Assembly (NCBI RefSeq): GCF_002179635.1
Contig: NZ_NFOE01000034.1
Span: forward strand, 1-41,869
Direction: 5' to 3'
Length of the DNA stretch: 41,869 nt
Origin: Campylobacter jejuni
GTDB taxonomy: Bacteria; Campylobacterota; Campylobacteria; Campylobacterales; Campylobacteraceae
Part shown: positions 10,128-19,364 of the stretch, piece by piece
Position numbering within the stretch: position 1 is the first letter of the stretch
How the letters are laid out: every line of letters begins with the position of its first letter
The notes under the pieces: model-generated
The model's input: the letters and a program-made list of their open reading frames with translations, nothing else
The model's database searches: none
Told to the model about the DNA's origin: nothing
Made by a program: the position numbers and the translations under genes

Positions 10128-10496
10128 TTATTTAAAAATTAAAAAACCAATCCATACTGCCAAAAGACAAAGGATAACATTTAAAATAATATTTAGAAAA
10201 AAGTGAAAATAATCACCACTTTGCAAAAATAGCAAATTTTCATAAGAAAAAGTTGAAAAAGTCGTAAAAGCACTTAAAAAACCCGTGCTAATTAAACTTT
10301 TAGTAAAAATATGCACACCTTTAAAGTTTGCATAAGAAAAAAACAAGCCCATTAAAAAAGATCCTATGATATTAACAAGTAAAGTACCATAAGGAAAATC
10401 ATGTGGAATGATTTTATTAAAAAAGCTACTAGTAAGCATTCTAGATATAGCTCCTAAAAAGCCACCAAAACCTACAGCTAAAATCGTACTAATCAA
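10128..10496 (-). CDS. crcB: Fluoride channel CrcB/FluC
   Basis: The 122-residue inner-membrane protein has four predicted helices and exports fluoride as a dual-topology homodimer. Family motifs are visible: GGFLGAISRM near the N-terminus, GTLLVNIIGSFLMG in helix 2, and GFLSAFTTFSTFSYE in helix 3, which contains the TTFSTF Na+ and fluoride-path signature. A single full-length gene implies a homodimer. The ATG overlaps the plsC stop (ATGA). I did not see a fluoride riboswitch before it, which is expected inside an operon. Confidence 0.93.
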   Translation of the reverse strand: MISTILAVGFGGFLGAISRMLTSSFFNKIIPHDFPYGTLLVNIIGSFLMGLFFSYANFKGVHIFTKSLISTGFLSAFTTFSTFSYENLLFLQSGDYFHFFLNIILNVILCLLAVWIGFLIFK

Positions 10497-11182
10497 GCTT
10501 GTGCCCTTTCGCTATCTAAGATTGTTTGCATTTTTTCTCTAGTTTGCTCAAGCCAATCATTTTTACTTGTATCAACAAGATCAAGAAATATTACTTTTAA
10601 AACACCGCTATTTGCACTAAATTTCTGGGTGTCTAAAATTTTAGCTGAATCAACAATTACCACAGGTTGGACTTTTAGCTTAAGTTTCTCACTTAAAATT
10701 TTAGCTCCGACTTTAAATTTTAAAAGTTTTTGTGTTTTAGATCTTGTACCTTCTGGAAAAATAGCTAAGACTCTATCTTCTTTTAGTCTTTCTTTAGCTT
10801 CTTTTAAAAGTTTTACTAGACCTTTTGGGCTTCTATCTATACAAATAATTTTAGGTTTTTTAATCAAAGTTTTAAAAACGGGGAGTTCGCCAAGTTCTTT
10901 TTTGGCTATCCAAGATATATTTTTTGGGCATAAATCTTCCAAAACAACTATGTCTAATAAACTTTGATGGTTAATTAAAAGTAAATTAGCTTGAGGATGT
11001 ATAGAGCCTTGAGTTTGAATTTTATAATTTATTACATATTTTTGTAATTTTGACCATACTTTCCTGATTTTCCAAATTTTTTCTTGTGATTGTAATAATA
11101 AAAAGGCAATACATAAAAATATAATAGATAAAATAAATTCAATCCAAAATATTAAAGCTTTAAATCTTTGATAAATCTTCAC
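10493..11182 (-). CDS. plsC: 1-acyl-sn-glycerol-3-phosphate acyltransferase
   Basis: PlsC acylates lysophosphatidic acid to phosphatidic acid at the inner membrane. The 229-residue protein has an N-terminal hydrophobic segment (about 8-31), the catalytic HX4D motif (H72, D77 in NHQSLLD) and the substrate-binding FPEGTR at 142-147. Translation starts at GTG 11182, inside the last codons of the upstream SH3 gene (23-base overlap), with GGGTG just before it. No better in-frame start is evident. The stop overlaps crcB. Confidence 0.92.
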   Translation of the reverse strand: MKIYQRFKALIFWIEFILSIIFLCIAFLLLQSQEKIWKIRKVWSKLQKYVINYKIQTQGSIHPQANLLLINHQSLLDIVVLEDLCPKNISWIAKKELGELPVFKTLIKKPKIICIDRSPKGLVKLLKEAKERLKEDRVLAIFPEGTRSKTQKLLKFKVGAKILSEKLKLKVQPVVIVDSAKILDTQKFSANSGVLKVIFLDLVDTSKNDWLEQTREKMQTILDSERAQA

Positions 11183-12365
11183 TTTTCACCCAGCCTATTT
11201 TTCCATTACTAAATAAAATCTTTCTATATTCTTCTCTTGAATCTAACACTTCTACTTCTTGTTTGTATTTTCCAGAATAAAAATGAGTTGAGTTTAGAGT
11301 TGGTAAAATTTGCACTTTACTTTCAGCTTTTAATATAGCTTTATATATGTTGTTTTGAGCTAAAAAACTTGCTATTAGAGCCAAAATTGCTAAACCTAAA
11401 GCTACATAGCTTTTTTTAAATACAAACCATAAAGCAAAAATACCACACAAGCTCCACAAAAACACTTGTTTATAAAAATTAAAATCATTAGTCTTTGGAT
11501 TTAAATCGCTTTGTGTGCTTATACTATCTTCTTTAAGTTCTATTTTTAAGGAAAAATCTTTTAGTTCTTTAGAATTTAAATTAAAATAAGAAAAATCAAA
11601 ACGTGTTTTGCTTTTATCTAAAATAGCATAATAAAATCCACTTTGTTTTTCAAAATCGCCTTTAATAGCCTCTACACCTTGTTTTTGAATATCTTTTATG
11701 TTAAAACTTGCTAGGTTTGTGTTTTCTCCTGTAAGTTCTATAAATAAAATCATATTATCATTATCAAAATGACTTGCCTTTACTTGTTTAACCTCTAAAT
11801 TACTTGCAACTATGTGTGAGTATTTATTAGAAGGAGCGTCGATTTTTTTAAGTCTAATAGGTTTTATAATTAGTGATGAGCTTTGAAAAATATGATCATT
11901 TCTGCTTAATGAAACGATGATTTTGTTTAAATTGGCATTTAAACTTTTAGCTTCAAACCATAATTTTGTATGATATGAATTAGCCTTTTGTTCCCAAATA
12001 GGATTAGGATTGATCCAAAGCATATCATCATTTTTTTCAAAACTCACATTTAAATCAAAACTTACATTAGTTGTGGTGATAACCTCAAGATCTATAGCAA
12101 AAGCTTCATCTATGTAAGCTTCATCAGTGTATTCTTTTACATTTAATACCAAAGAACTTTGAGGAATAAAATTTTCATCATTGATTTTACTTTCATAATT
12201 ACTCTCATCGCTTGGGGCGATAGTTTGATAAATTTGCTTAGCTTGATCGTCTAATTGATTGTAATTTTTTTCTAAGGTGTTGTAATCTTCAAAAACACTG
12301 TTTTCTTGAGCATATAAATTAAGTGCTAGTAAAAAAATACAAAAAACTTTGAAGGTTTTTAGCAA
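11160..12365 (-). CDS. Exported protein with C-terminal SH3-like domain
   Basis: The 401-residue protein has a signal peptide (MLKTFKVFCIFLLALNLYA) and a long beta-rich periplasmic region. Two membrane helices follow at about 300-340 (FLWSLCGIFALWFVF and VALGLAILALIASFLA), with a final SH3-like segment (about 350-401) ending in GKIGWVKSEDL. The TTG start at 12365 has AAGGA upstream and overlaps the purQ stop by 7 bases. The function is unknown. SH3b domains often bind peptidoglycan or peptides, so an envelope role is possible. From memory a similar gene sits between purQ and plsC in C. jejuni. Confidence 0.75.
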   Translation of the reverse strand: MLKTFKVFCIFLLALNLYAQENSVFEDYNTLEKNYNQLDDQAKQIYQTIAPSDESNYESKINDENFIPQSSLVLNVKEYTDEAYIDEAFAIDLEVITTTNVSFDLNVSFEKNDDMLWINPNPIWEQKANSYHTKLWFEAKSLNANLNKIIVSLSRNDHIFQSSSLIIKPIRLKKIDAPSNKYSHIVASNLEVKQVKASHFDNDNMILFIELTGENTNLASFNIKDIQKQGVEAIKGDFEKQSGFYYAILDKSKTRFDFSYFNLNSKELKDFSLKIELKEDSISTQSDLNPKTNDFNFYKQVFLWSLCGIFALWFVFKKSYVALGLAILALIASFLAQNNIYKAILKAESKVQILPTLNSTHFYSGKYKQEVEVLDSREEYRKILFSNGKIGWVKSEDLSKI

Positions 12366-13009
12366 TTTAAAAATCCTTCAAACATTTTAAGTCCTACTTT
12401 TGATCCAAGCATATCATCACACATTCTTTCAGGGTGAGGCATAAGTCCAAAGACTTTTTTATTTTCATCACAAATTCCAGCTATATCGTTTAAAGAGCCA
12501 TTTGGATTATTGATATATCTTAATAAAATCATATCTTTATCTTCTAGTATTTTAATACCATCTTCGCTATTGAAATAATTTCCCTCTCCATGAGCAATAG
12601 GTAATTCTATAATGTCATTTTTTTGAAAATTTTTCAAAAAAACATTATTGTTTGATACTACTTGTAATGCTTGCATTTTAGAAATAAAACTTAAGCTATT
12701 ATTGTGTTTCATAGCCCCCTTTAAAAGACCAAGTTCTAATAAAATTTGGAAACCATTGCAAATACCTAGGACATATCCACCTTTTTGCACATGTTCTTTA
12801 AGTGTTTTCATAGCAGGAGCAAGTTTTGCAATAGCTGCACATCTTAAATAATCTCCATAAGAAAAACCACCTGGTAAAACGATTAAATCTGCACTAAAAT
12901 CTTGTCTTTCATGCCAAATGATTTCAGTTTTTACGCCTAGTTTTTCAAAAGCATAAGCTGTATCAAACTCACAGTTAGTTCCAGGAAAACGAATAATAGC
13001 TACTTTCAT
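12359..13009 (-). CDS. purQ: Phosphoribosylformylglycinamidine synthase, glutaminase subunit
   Basis: PurQ supplies ammonia from glutamine to PurL for the fourth step of purine synthesis. This 216-residue class I amidotransferase shows RFPGTNCEFD at the N-terminus, the nucleophile Cys in GICNGFQIL and the catalytic His-Glu in LMPHPERM. The ATG overlaps the purS TGA (ATGA). The split PurS/PurQ/PurL arrangement is the three-subunit form; purL must lie elsewhere because it is not in this window. Confidence 0.97.
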   Translation of the reverse strand: MKVAIIRFPGTNCEFDTAYAFEKLGVKTEIIWHERQDFSADLIVLPGGFSYGDYLRCAAIAKLAPAMKTLKEHVQKGGYVLGICNGFQILLELGLLKGAMKHNNSLSFISKMQALQVVSNNNVFLKNFQKNDIIELPIAHGEGNYFNSEDGIKILEDKDMILLRYINNPNGSLNDIAGICDENKKVFGLMPHPERMCDDMLGSKVGLKMFEGFLNC

Positions 13010-13242
13010 AATATTATCTCATAATCTTCTATCACAGTATTTGCAAGTAATTCTTTACACATTAAATCAACTTGTTTTAAAGCTTCTTCTTTATCATCAC
13101 AAGCTATATCAAAACTAATTTGTTTTGAGGTTTTAACATTTGCTATGTTATTAAAATCTAAAGAATGCAAAGCCTTTTCTATGGCTTTGCCTTGAGGATC
13201 TAAAACTCCATTTTTGAGTGTGATATTTACAGTTACTTTCAT
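13006..13242 (-). CDS. purS: Phosphoribosylformylglycinamidine synthase, PurS subunit
   Basis: PurS is the small structural subunit that bridges PurL and PurQ. The 78-residue protein matches the family in length and in the N-terminal pattern VTVNITLKNGVLDPQGKAIEKAL. It lies between purC and purQ, starts 8 bases after purC, and overlaps purQ by 4 bases, which fits stoichiometric translation of the complex. Confidence 0.93.
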   Translation of the reverse strand: MKVTVNITLKNGVLDPQGKAIEKALHSLDFNNIANVKTSKQISFDIACDDKEEALKQVDLMCKELLANTVIEDYEIIL

Positions 13243-13250
13243 TATTTTTC

Positions 13251-13964
13251 CTAACTTAAAATTCTTTTTAATACTTCTTCATAGGCCATTTTTACATTAC
13301 CTAAGTCTTGTCTAAAGCGGTCTTTGTCTAATTTTTCATTAGTTTTGCTATCCCAAAATCTACAACTATCAGGGCTAATTTCATCAGCTAGTATCATATT
13401 TCCTTCACTATCAATACCAAATTCTAATTTAAAATCAATCAGTCTCAATCCTTTAGATTCGAAGAATTTAACTAAGATAGAATTAATATGTCTTGCAGTT
13501 TTTTTGATTAGCTCTAAATCTTTTTCACTTTTTACTAAATTTAAAATCAAACAATGTTCATCATTGATGATAGGATCACCCAAATCATCATTTTTATAAC
13601 AAAACTCAACTACAGCAAAAGGTAAAATTGTACCTTCTTTAATACCTAATCTTTTTGTTAAAGATCCTGTAGCTACATTTCTAGTAATAACTTCAATAGG
13701 TATAATATTGCATTTTTTAACAATTTGCTCTTTATCGCTGATGGTTTCTATTAAATGTGTTTTAATACCTTCTTTTTCTAAAAGATGAAAAATTTCAGTA
13801 CTAATTTTGCAGTTTAATGCACCTTTTCCTGCTTCGTTACCTTTTTTTTCTGCATTAAAAGCAGTTAAATCATCTTTAAATTCTGTGATGAGTAAATTCT
13901 CATCATCAGTTTTAAACATTTTTTTACCTTTTCCCTCGTATAAAAGATCTAGTTTTGTCGCCAT
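13251..13964 (-). CDS. purC: SAICAR synthetase
   Basis: PurC joins aspartate to CAIR using ATP in purine synthesis. The 237-residue length is typical of the bacterial type. Motifs include [11 protein letters not shown] (nucleotide loop), [27 protein letters not shown] and [14 protein letters not shown]. The start ATG has an excellent AAGGAG. It lies just after the ctpA stop, so purine genes share a transcript with a periplasmic protease. Confidence 0.97.
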   Translation of the reverse strand: MATKLDLLYEGKGKKMFKTDDENLLITEFKDDLTAFNAEKKGNEAGKGALNCKISTEIFHLLEKEGIKTHLIETISDKEQIVKKCNIIPIEVITRNVATGSLTKRLGIKEGTILPFAVVEFCYKNDDLGDPIINDEHCLILNLVKSEKDLELIKKTARHINSILVKFFESKGLRLIDFKLEFGIDSEGNMILADEISPDSCRFWDSKTNEKLDKDRFRQDLGNVKMAYEEVLKRILS

Positions 13965-13965
13965 T

Positions 13966-15282
13966 TTACTCTCCTTTTGTGATGTTTAAAATTTTGATTG
14001 CATCAATTGCTGTTTTTAACTGTATATCATTATCAATTTGTTCTTTGGTGATGATATTTTTATCTTCTTTATTATCTTTTTTCTTTTCTTGATGTCCGAT
14101 TTTGTCAAGTTCAGCTTGTAAGTGTTTTTTTAGGTCACTTTCTTTGATTTCAAAGCCATGGTTTTCTTCTTTACTTACTTTTCCTGGGAATACTTCTATA
14201 TCAGGACTAACCCCGACAGCTTGTATGGTTCTACCACTTGGTAAATAATATTTTGCTATAGTAAGTCTTAAGCCTTCTTTACCTTTTTCATCCATAGGTA
14301 ATATAAGTTGTACGCTACCCTTTCCAAAAGTTTTTTCACCTATGATAATAGCGCGTTTAAAATCTTGCAAAGCTCCGCTTACAATCTCACTTGCACTCGC
14401 GCTGCCACCATTTACAAGTACTACTAAAGGTGCGTTTGTGATTTTTTTACTAGGATTTGCTTTAAATTCTACATTCTCACTCTCTATTTTACCTTTTTGT
14501 GAAACAATGACTCCCTTGTCTACAAAAAGATTTACTAAGCCTACGGCTTGATTTAAAATACCACCTGGGTTAGTTCTAAGATCTAGTATAATCCCTTTTG
14601 CATCGGAATGTTTTTTGATCGCTTTACTAGCCTCATCTACGACATTTTTATCAAAATTAGTTACTCTTAAATAAAGTAAATTTTCATTTTTAATTAACTT
14701 AGCGTAAACACTATCTACTTTGATAATATCTCTTTTTAGATTAACATCAAATGGTTTTGCATCACCTTTCCTATAGATAGTTAGAGTGACCTTTGTCTTA
14801 GGTTCTCCGCGCATTTTAGAAACAGCTTCATTTAAAGTCATACCTAAGGTTGATTCGTTATTAATTCTTAAGATAATATCATCGGTTTTAATACCTGCTT
14901 TATCTGCTGGACTTCCTTCTATAGGAGCTACAACGCTAATTGCTCCATCTTTTTGCGTAATAGTAAAGCCAAGTCCACCAAATTCTCCATTAGTTTGCTC
15001 TTTAAGTTCTTTATAACCTTTTTCATCCAAGAAAGAAGAGTGAGCATCTAAATTTGTTAGCAAACCTGCTATAGATTTATCAACTAAATCTGTATAATTA
15101 ACATCATCAACATAATATTGTTCTATAATGGACATGGTTCTTGTGAGTTTAGATAAAGCTTCTATTTTCTTTTCTGCTTCACTAGGAGCGGGATTTTTAG
15201 CTTGTAAATTAGTAAAAATAAAAGAAGCAGTTACTAAACTACAAATGCTAGCTGCAATAATAAGATTTCTTTTTGTCTTCAA
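13966..15282 (-). CDS. ctpA: C-terminal processing peptidase (S41)
   Basis: The 438-residue periplasmic tail-specific protease has an N-terminal signal or anchor (about 7-29), a PDZ domain around 100-180 (GLGFTI...[19 protein letters not shown]) and an S41 peptidase domain. The catalytic dyad is visible as Ser in NGGSASASE and Lys in [12 protein letters not shown] charged, lysine-rich tail (about 390-420) precedes the C-terminus. It starts at TTG 15282 with GGAG about 8 bases upstream. This class trims envelope and peptidoglycan-linked proteins; its substrate here is unknown. It is the first gene of the ten-gene minus-strand run. Confidence 0.93.
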   Translation of the reverse strand: MKTKRNLIIAASICSLVTASFIFTNLQAKNPAPSEAEKKIEALSKLTRTMSIIEQYYVDDVNYTDLVDKSIAGLLTNLDAHSSFLDEKGYKELKEQTNGEFGGLGFTITQKDGAISVVAPIEGSPADKAGIKTDDIILRINNESTLGMTLNEAVSKMRGEPKTKVTLTIYRKGDAKPFDVNLKRDIIKVDSVYAKLIKNENLLYLRVTNFDKNVVDEASKAIKKHSDAKGIILDLRTNPGGILNQAVGLVNLFVDKGVIVSQKGKIESENVEFKANPSKKITNAPLVVLVNGGSASASEIVSGALQDFKRAIIIGEKTFGKGSVQLILPMDEKGKEGLRLTIAKYYLPSGRTIQAVGVSPDIEVFPGKVSKEENHGFEIKESDLKKHLQAELDKIGHQEKKKDNKEDKNIITKEQIDNDIQLKTAIDAIKILNITKGE

Positions 15283-15319
15283 AGGAAAAACTCCAAAATA
15301 AATATGAATTCATAAAATA

Positions 15320-15325
15320 ATTATC
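15320..15325 (-). promoter_or_regulatory. Possible -10 box (GATAAT) for ctpA-pur operon
   Basis: On the minus strand GATAAT lies about 38 bases before the ctpA TTG start in AT-rich sequence. No other -10 candidate in the short 5' region is clearly better. Confidence 0.35.
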
Positions 15326-15427
15326 TAATTTTAGTTATTTTTGCTTAAAAAATCGTAAATAAAGTAAATATTTTTATGATATTAGTGTATATATATAAAA
15401 AATTATTTATAAATATAACTAAATAAA

Positions 15428-15448
15428 CTTGACAATAATAGACTAAAG
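15428..15448 (+). promoter_or_regulatory. HAIR-like dyad, candidate HspR operator of clpB
   Basis: CTTGACA-N7-ACTAAAG has exactly the spacing of the HspR inverted repeat HAIR (CTTGAGT-N7-ACTCAAG) and matches it at 11 of 14 positions. It covers the clpB -35 and part of the spacer, where a bound repressor would block polymerase. HspR control of clpB is reported in C. jejuni and related bacteria; its use here is inference. Confidence 0.5.
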
Positions 15449-15457
15449 TTATATAAT
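15429..15457 (+). promoter_or_regulatory. Sigma-70 promoter of clpB
   Basis: TTGACA (15429-15434), a 17-base spacer and TATAAT (15452-15457) make a full consensus promoter, rare in Campylobacter where the -35 is normally absent. It lies 33 bases before the clpB ATG. A strong promoter under a repressor fits a heat-shock gene. Confidence 0.75.
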
Positions 15458-15489
15458 ACATCTCATATAAAAGTAAAAAAGGAGTAAAA

Positions 15490-18063
15490 ATGGCAAATAT
15501 ACAAGATTTTTTAACAGACTCTATGCTTTCAAATATAGAAAGTGCGATTTCTTTGGCCATTCATTCTAAAAATAGTGAAATAAAACCTTTGCATTTATTA
15601 TGGGCTTTAAGTGTTGATAGTTCAAGTTTACTTAATCAAGTTTTTAATAAATTAAATGTTTCTAAAGAGGCATTTGAATTAGAAGTAAAAAGTAAAATTT
15701 CATCTTTTCCTACTAGCTCAAATGTAAATAAAGATAATATTAAATTTTCAAATGAATTTATTAATTCTTTAGAAAAAGCAAAAGGCCTAGCTTTAGAAAA
15801 TAAAGATAGTTATTTAGCTGTGGATATATGGCTTGTTTCAGAAAGTACGAGCGGGGTTATTAAAGAACTTTTATCTAAATTTGTAGATTTAAATGAGTTT
15901 AAAAAAGAATTAGAATTCATTAGAGCAGGAGTTAAAATAGAAACTAAAACAAGCGATGAAACACTTGATTCTTTGTCTAAATTTGGTATTGATTTGACTA
16001 TGAAAGCCAAAAACAATGAACTTGATCCTGTTATAGGTAGGGAGGAAGAAATTCAAAGATTAATGCAAATTTTAATCAGAAAAACTAAAAATAATCCTAT
16101 TTTATTAGGCGAGCCAGGGGTAGGAAAAACTGCTGTAGTAGAAGCCTTAGCACAAAGAATAGTAAAAAAAGATGTTCCTACTTCATTGCAAAATAAAAAA
16201 GTCATAGCTTTGGATATGAGTGCTTTAATAGCAGGGGCAAAATACAGAGGTGAATTTGAAGATAGATTAAAAGCTGTTGTAAATGAAGTAATAAAACATA
16301 AAAATATAATTTTATTTATAGATGAAATTCACACCATTGTAGGTGCGGGTGCAAATGAAGGGAGTATGGATGCAGCAAATATTTTAAAACCTGCTTTAGC
16401 AAGAGGTGAACTTCATACTATAGGTGCTACAACCTTAAAAGAATATAGAAAATATTTTGAAAAAGACGCGGCCTTGCAAAGAAGATTTCAACCTGTAAAT
16501 GTAGCTGAACCTAGCGTAAATGAAGCTTTAGCAATGCTAAGAGGTATAAAAGAAAAATTAGAAATTCATCATAATGTAACTATTAATGATAGTGCATTGG
16601 TAGCAGCTGCAAAACTATCTAAGCGTTATATAGCTAATAGATTTTTACCTGATAAGGCGATTGATTTAATTGATGAGGCTGCAGCAGAATTAAAAATGCA
16701 AATAGAAAGTGAGCCAAATTCTTTAAGAAAGGTTAGAAAACAAATTGAAAGCTTGGAAGTGGAAAATGAAGCTTTAAAAATGGAAGAAAATGAAGCTAAT
16801 GAAAAAAGATTGGAAGAGATTAAAAAAGAATTAGCAAATTTAAAAGAAGAGCAAATCAAACTTAATGCTAAATTTGAAAATGAAAAAGCAGTATTTAATG
16901 GTATAAGTGCAAAGAAAAAAGAAATTGATACTTTAAAAAATGAAGCTATTTTAGCTAAAAATAAAGGAGATTTCCAAAAGGCTGCTGAAATAGAATATGG
17001 CAAAATTTTAGAGTGCGAAAAAGAGGTATTAAATTTAGAAGAAAAATGGAAACAAATGACCCAAGAAGGAGTTTTGCTTAAAAACCAAGTAGATGAGGAT
17101 TTAGTAGCTGGTATTTTAAGTAAATGGACAGGTATTAGCGTGCAAAAAATGCTTACTTCTGAAAAGCAAAAATATTTACACATTCAAGAGTATTTACAAG
17201 AAAGCGTCGTAGGACAAGATGAGGCTTTGAGTGCTTTGGCTAAAGCTATTAAGCGTAATAAAGCAGGGCTTAATCAAGCAACCAAGCCTATAGGAAGCTT
17301 TTTGTTTTTAGGGCCAACTGGAGTAGGTAAGACAGAAAGTGCTAAGGTTTTGGCTAAATTTTTATTTGATGATGAAAAAGCTATGGTGCGTTTTGACATG
17401 AGTGAATTTATGGAAAAACACAGTGTATCAAGACTTTTAGGCGCACCTCCAGGATATATAGGGCATGAAGAAGGTGGGGAATTAACTGAAGCTGTTAGAA
17501 GAAAGCCTTATAGTGTGATTTTATTTGATGAAGTAGAAAAAGCCCATAAAGATGTATTTAATATACTTTTGGGAATTTTAGACGATGGTAGAGCTACAGA
17601 TAGTAAAGGTGTAACGGTTGATTTTACTAATGCTATCATTATCTTAACCTCTAATATAGGTGCAAATTTTATCATGGAGTTAAAGGGTGAAGAAAGAGAA
17701 AAAGCTATCAAAGAAGCTCTTAGAAGCTTTTTTAGACCTGAGTTTTTGAATCGTTTAGATGATATTATCACTTTTAATCCTTTAGGGGAAATTGAAGCTG
17801 AAAAAATAGTTAAATTGCTTTTTAATACCTTACAAAAAAGTCTTGAAAATAAAGGTATTAAAGCAAGTTTGAGCGATAATGCTGCTAGGTTAATAGCAAA
17901 GGTTGGTTTTGATGTAGATTTTGGCGCAAGACCATTAAAAAGAGCTTTATATGATATGGTAGAAGATAAATTAAGTGATATGATATTATCGGATGAATTA
18001 AATGAAAATGATGAAATTATTATAGATTCTAAAAATGATGAGATTATCATTATTAAACAATAA
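15490..18063 (+). CDS. clpB: ClpB disaggregase
   Basis: ClpB is the Hsp100 disaggregase that works with DnaK to rescue aggregated protein. The 857-residue length is normal. The N-terminal Clp repeat domain comes first, then AAA+ module 1 with Walker A GEPGVGKT at 207-214 and the sequence [14 protein letters not shown] long charged coiled-coil middle domain follows (about 400-530), then AAA+ module 2 with GPTGVGKT at 608-615 and the C-terminal domain. The middle domain and the lack of a ClpP-binding loop support ClpB over ClpA or ClpC. The gene is monocistronic, with its own promoter, an HspR-like dyad and a terminator. The RBS is AAAGGAG. Confidence 0.97.
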   Translation: MANIQDFLTDSMLSNIESAISLAIHSKNSEIKPLHLLWALSVDSSSLLNQVFNKLNVSKEAFELEVKSKISSFPTSSNVNKDNIKFSNEFINSLEKAKGLALENKDSYLAVDIWLVSESTSGVIKELLSKFVDLNEFKKELEFIRAGVKIETKTSDETLDSLSKFGIDLTMKAKNNELDPVIGREEEIQRLMQILIRKTKNNPILLGEPGVGKTAVVEALAQRIVKKDVPTSLQNKKVIALDMSALIAGAKYRGEFEDRLKAVVNEVIKHKNIILFIDEIHTIVGAGANEGSMDAANILKPALARGELHTIGATTLKEYRKYFEKDAALQRRFQPVNVAEPSVNEALAMLRGIKEKLEIHHNVTINDSALVAAAKLSKRYIANRFLPDKAIDLIDEAAAELKMQIESEPNSLRKVRKQIESLEVENEALKMEENEANEKRLEEIKKELANLKEEQIKLNAKFENEKAVFNGISAKKKEIDTLKNEAILAKNKGDFQKAAEIEYGKILECEKEVLNLEEKWKQMTQEGVLLKNQVDEDLVAGILSKWTGISVQKMLTSEKQKYLHIQEYLQESVVGQDEALSALAKAIKRNKAGLNQATKPIGSFLFLGPTGVGKTESAKVLAKFLFDDEKAMVRFDMSEFMEKHSVSRLLGAPPGYIGHEEGGELTEAVRRKPYSVILFDEVEKAHKDVFNILLGILDDGRATDSKGVTVDFTNAIIILTSNIGANFIMELKGEEREKAIKEALRSFFRPEFLNRLDDIITFNPLGEIEAEKIVKLLFNTLQKSLENKGIKASLSDNAARLIAKVGFDVDFGARPLKRALYDMVEDKLSDMILSDELNENDEIIIDSKNDEIIIIKQ

Positions 18064-18087
18064 GCAAGTGCAATACTTGCTTATTTT
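18059..18087 (+). terminator. Rho-independent terminator of clpB
   Basis: A perfect 11-bp stem (AATAAGCAAGT / ACTTGCTTATT) with loop GCAAT is followed by TT. The clpB stop codon is inside the left arm. Confidence 0.75.
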
Positions 18088-18182
18088 AGAGTAAAAATCT
18101 CCTATTAACATTAAATTGTAAATACTTCGTATATTTGTTTAAAAAATTATTATTTTTTATCTATTCTTAACAATAAATATTT

Positions 18183-18188
18183 TAAAAT
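18183..18188 (+). promoter_or_regulatory. Weak candidate -10 (TAAAAT) for hydABCD
   Basis: The 135 bases between the clpB terminator and hydA must contain the hydrogenase promoter. TAAAAT, 34 bases before the ATG, is the best of several AT-rich candidates and is not decisive. The Shine-Dalgarno AAGGA is well placed. Confidence 0.3.
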
Positions 18189-18222
18189 CTTTAATGATAT
18201 TTCTATATTTAAGGAACAACAA

Positions 18223-19362
18223 ATGAGTGATTTAGATATTTTTAATCGCCGTTTAGACGCATTAGAAAAACTTCCTCTTTTGAAAAATGAGATTTCTATC
18301 TCTAAAGCCTTAGAACAATCAGGTTTTTCAAGAAGAGATTTTATGAAATGGGCTAGTGCAATGACTGCATTTTTAGCACTACCTGCTAGCTTTACTCCAG
18401 TAGTTGCAAGAGCTGCTGAGCTTAGTGATAGACTTCCAGTGATTTGGCTTCATATGGCTGAATGTACAGGATGTTCTGAGAGTTTATTAAGAAGTGATGC
18501 TCCTACTATAGATAGTTTGATTTTTGATCATATTTCTTTAGAATATCATGAAACTATAATGGGCGCAGCAGGCTGGCAAGCTGAGCATAATCTTGAAGCT
18601 GCTATGGAAAAATATAAAGGTAGATATATTTTAATGGTAGAAGGTGGTATACCAACAGGTGCTACAGAAAACTTTTTAACCATAGGACCACACGGTAAAA
18701 CAGGAAAACAAATAGCACAACAAGCTTGTGATAATGCTTTGGCCATTTTTGCTATAGGTACCTGTTCAGCTTTTGGTGGTATTCAAGCTGCTAGACCTAA
18801 TCCAAGTAATGCTGTGAGTTTAAGTAAAGTTACAAATAAAACAGTTATTAATGTTCCAGGTTGTCCTCCAAGCGAGAAAAACATTATAGGTAATGTGATT
18901 CATTATATATTGTATCAAACATTACCAGCGCTTGATGCTTATAATAGACCAAAATGGGCTTATGCTTTAAGAATTCATGATCTTTGCGAAAGAAGAGGAC
19001 GCTTTGACGCGGGTGAGTTTGTGCAACAATTTGGTGATGAGGGGGCAAAAAAAGGATATTGTCTTTATAAGGTAGGTTGTAAAGGACCTTATACTTTTAA
19101 TAACTGCTCAAAAGAAAGATTTAATCAACATACTTCATGGCCGGTACAAGCTGGACATGGTTGTATAGGTTGTTCTGAACCGGATTTTTGGGATACTATG
19201 GGACCTTTTGAAGAAGTGATGGCAGGAAGATTATTTGATACTGTTTATGGTTTGGGTGCTGATAGCATTTCAGATAAAATTGGTATAGGTGTGCTTTGTG
19301 TAACAGGTGTTGCTGTTGCTGCGCATGCTGTGATTGCTTCATTAGAAAAGAATAAGGATTAA
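18223..19362 (+). CDS. hydA: [NiFe] uptake hydrogenase small subunit
   Basis: HydA carries the Fe-S chain from the NiFe site to the membrane cytochrome. The 379-residue protein has a Tat signal (SRRDFMKW followed by a hydrophobic stretch ending PVVARA), so it is exported folded with HydB to the periplasmic side. Cluster ligands are visible in AECTGCSES, GTCSAFGG, PGCPPSEKN, HDLCERRGRFD, LYKVGCKGP, NNCSKERFN and GHGCIGCSEPDFW. A C-terminal hydrophobic helix (GIGVLCVTGVAVAAHAVIASL) anchors it. It is first in the hydABCD operon, 2 bases before hydB. The type is the membrane-bound H2-uptake enzyme used for respiration with hydrogen. Confidence 0.97.
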   Translation: MSDLDIFNRRLDALEKLPLLKNEISISKALEQSGFSRRDFMKWASAMTAFLALPASFTPVVARAAELSDRLPVIWLHMAECTGCSESLLRSDAPTIDSLIFDHISLEYHETIMGAAGWQAEHNLEAAMEKYKGRYILMVEGGIPTGATENFLTIGPHGKTGKQIAQQACDNALAIFAIGTCSAFGGIQAARPNPSNAVSLSKVTNKTVINVPGCPPSEKNIIGNVIHYILYQTLPALDAYNRPKWAYALRIHDLCERRGRFDAGEFVQQFGDEGAKKGYCLYKVGCKGPYTFNNCSKERFNQHTSWPVQAGHGCIGCSEPDFWDTMGPFEEVMAGRLFDTVYGLGADSISDKIGIGVLCVTGVAVAAHAVIASLEKNKD

Positions 19363-19364
19363 GA

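Noticed and set aside
16626..17183. 185-codon minus-strand ORF inside clpB
   Set aside because: It is antisense to the conserved middle domain of clpB, has Ser/Phe-rich low-complexity composition typical of a reverse frame, and no start signals.
17508..18050. 180-codon minus-strand ORF at the clpB 3' end
   Set aside because: It is a shadow of the second AAA+ module; its Ser/Leu/Ile-rich composition mirrors the coding strand and no promoter or RBS was seen.
18088..18222. Possible small RNA or riboswitch before hydA
   Set aside because: The sequence is AT-rich with only weak pairings; I see no conserved aptamer shape or U-tract hairpin after the clpB terminator.
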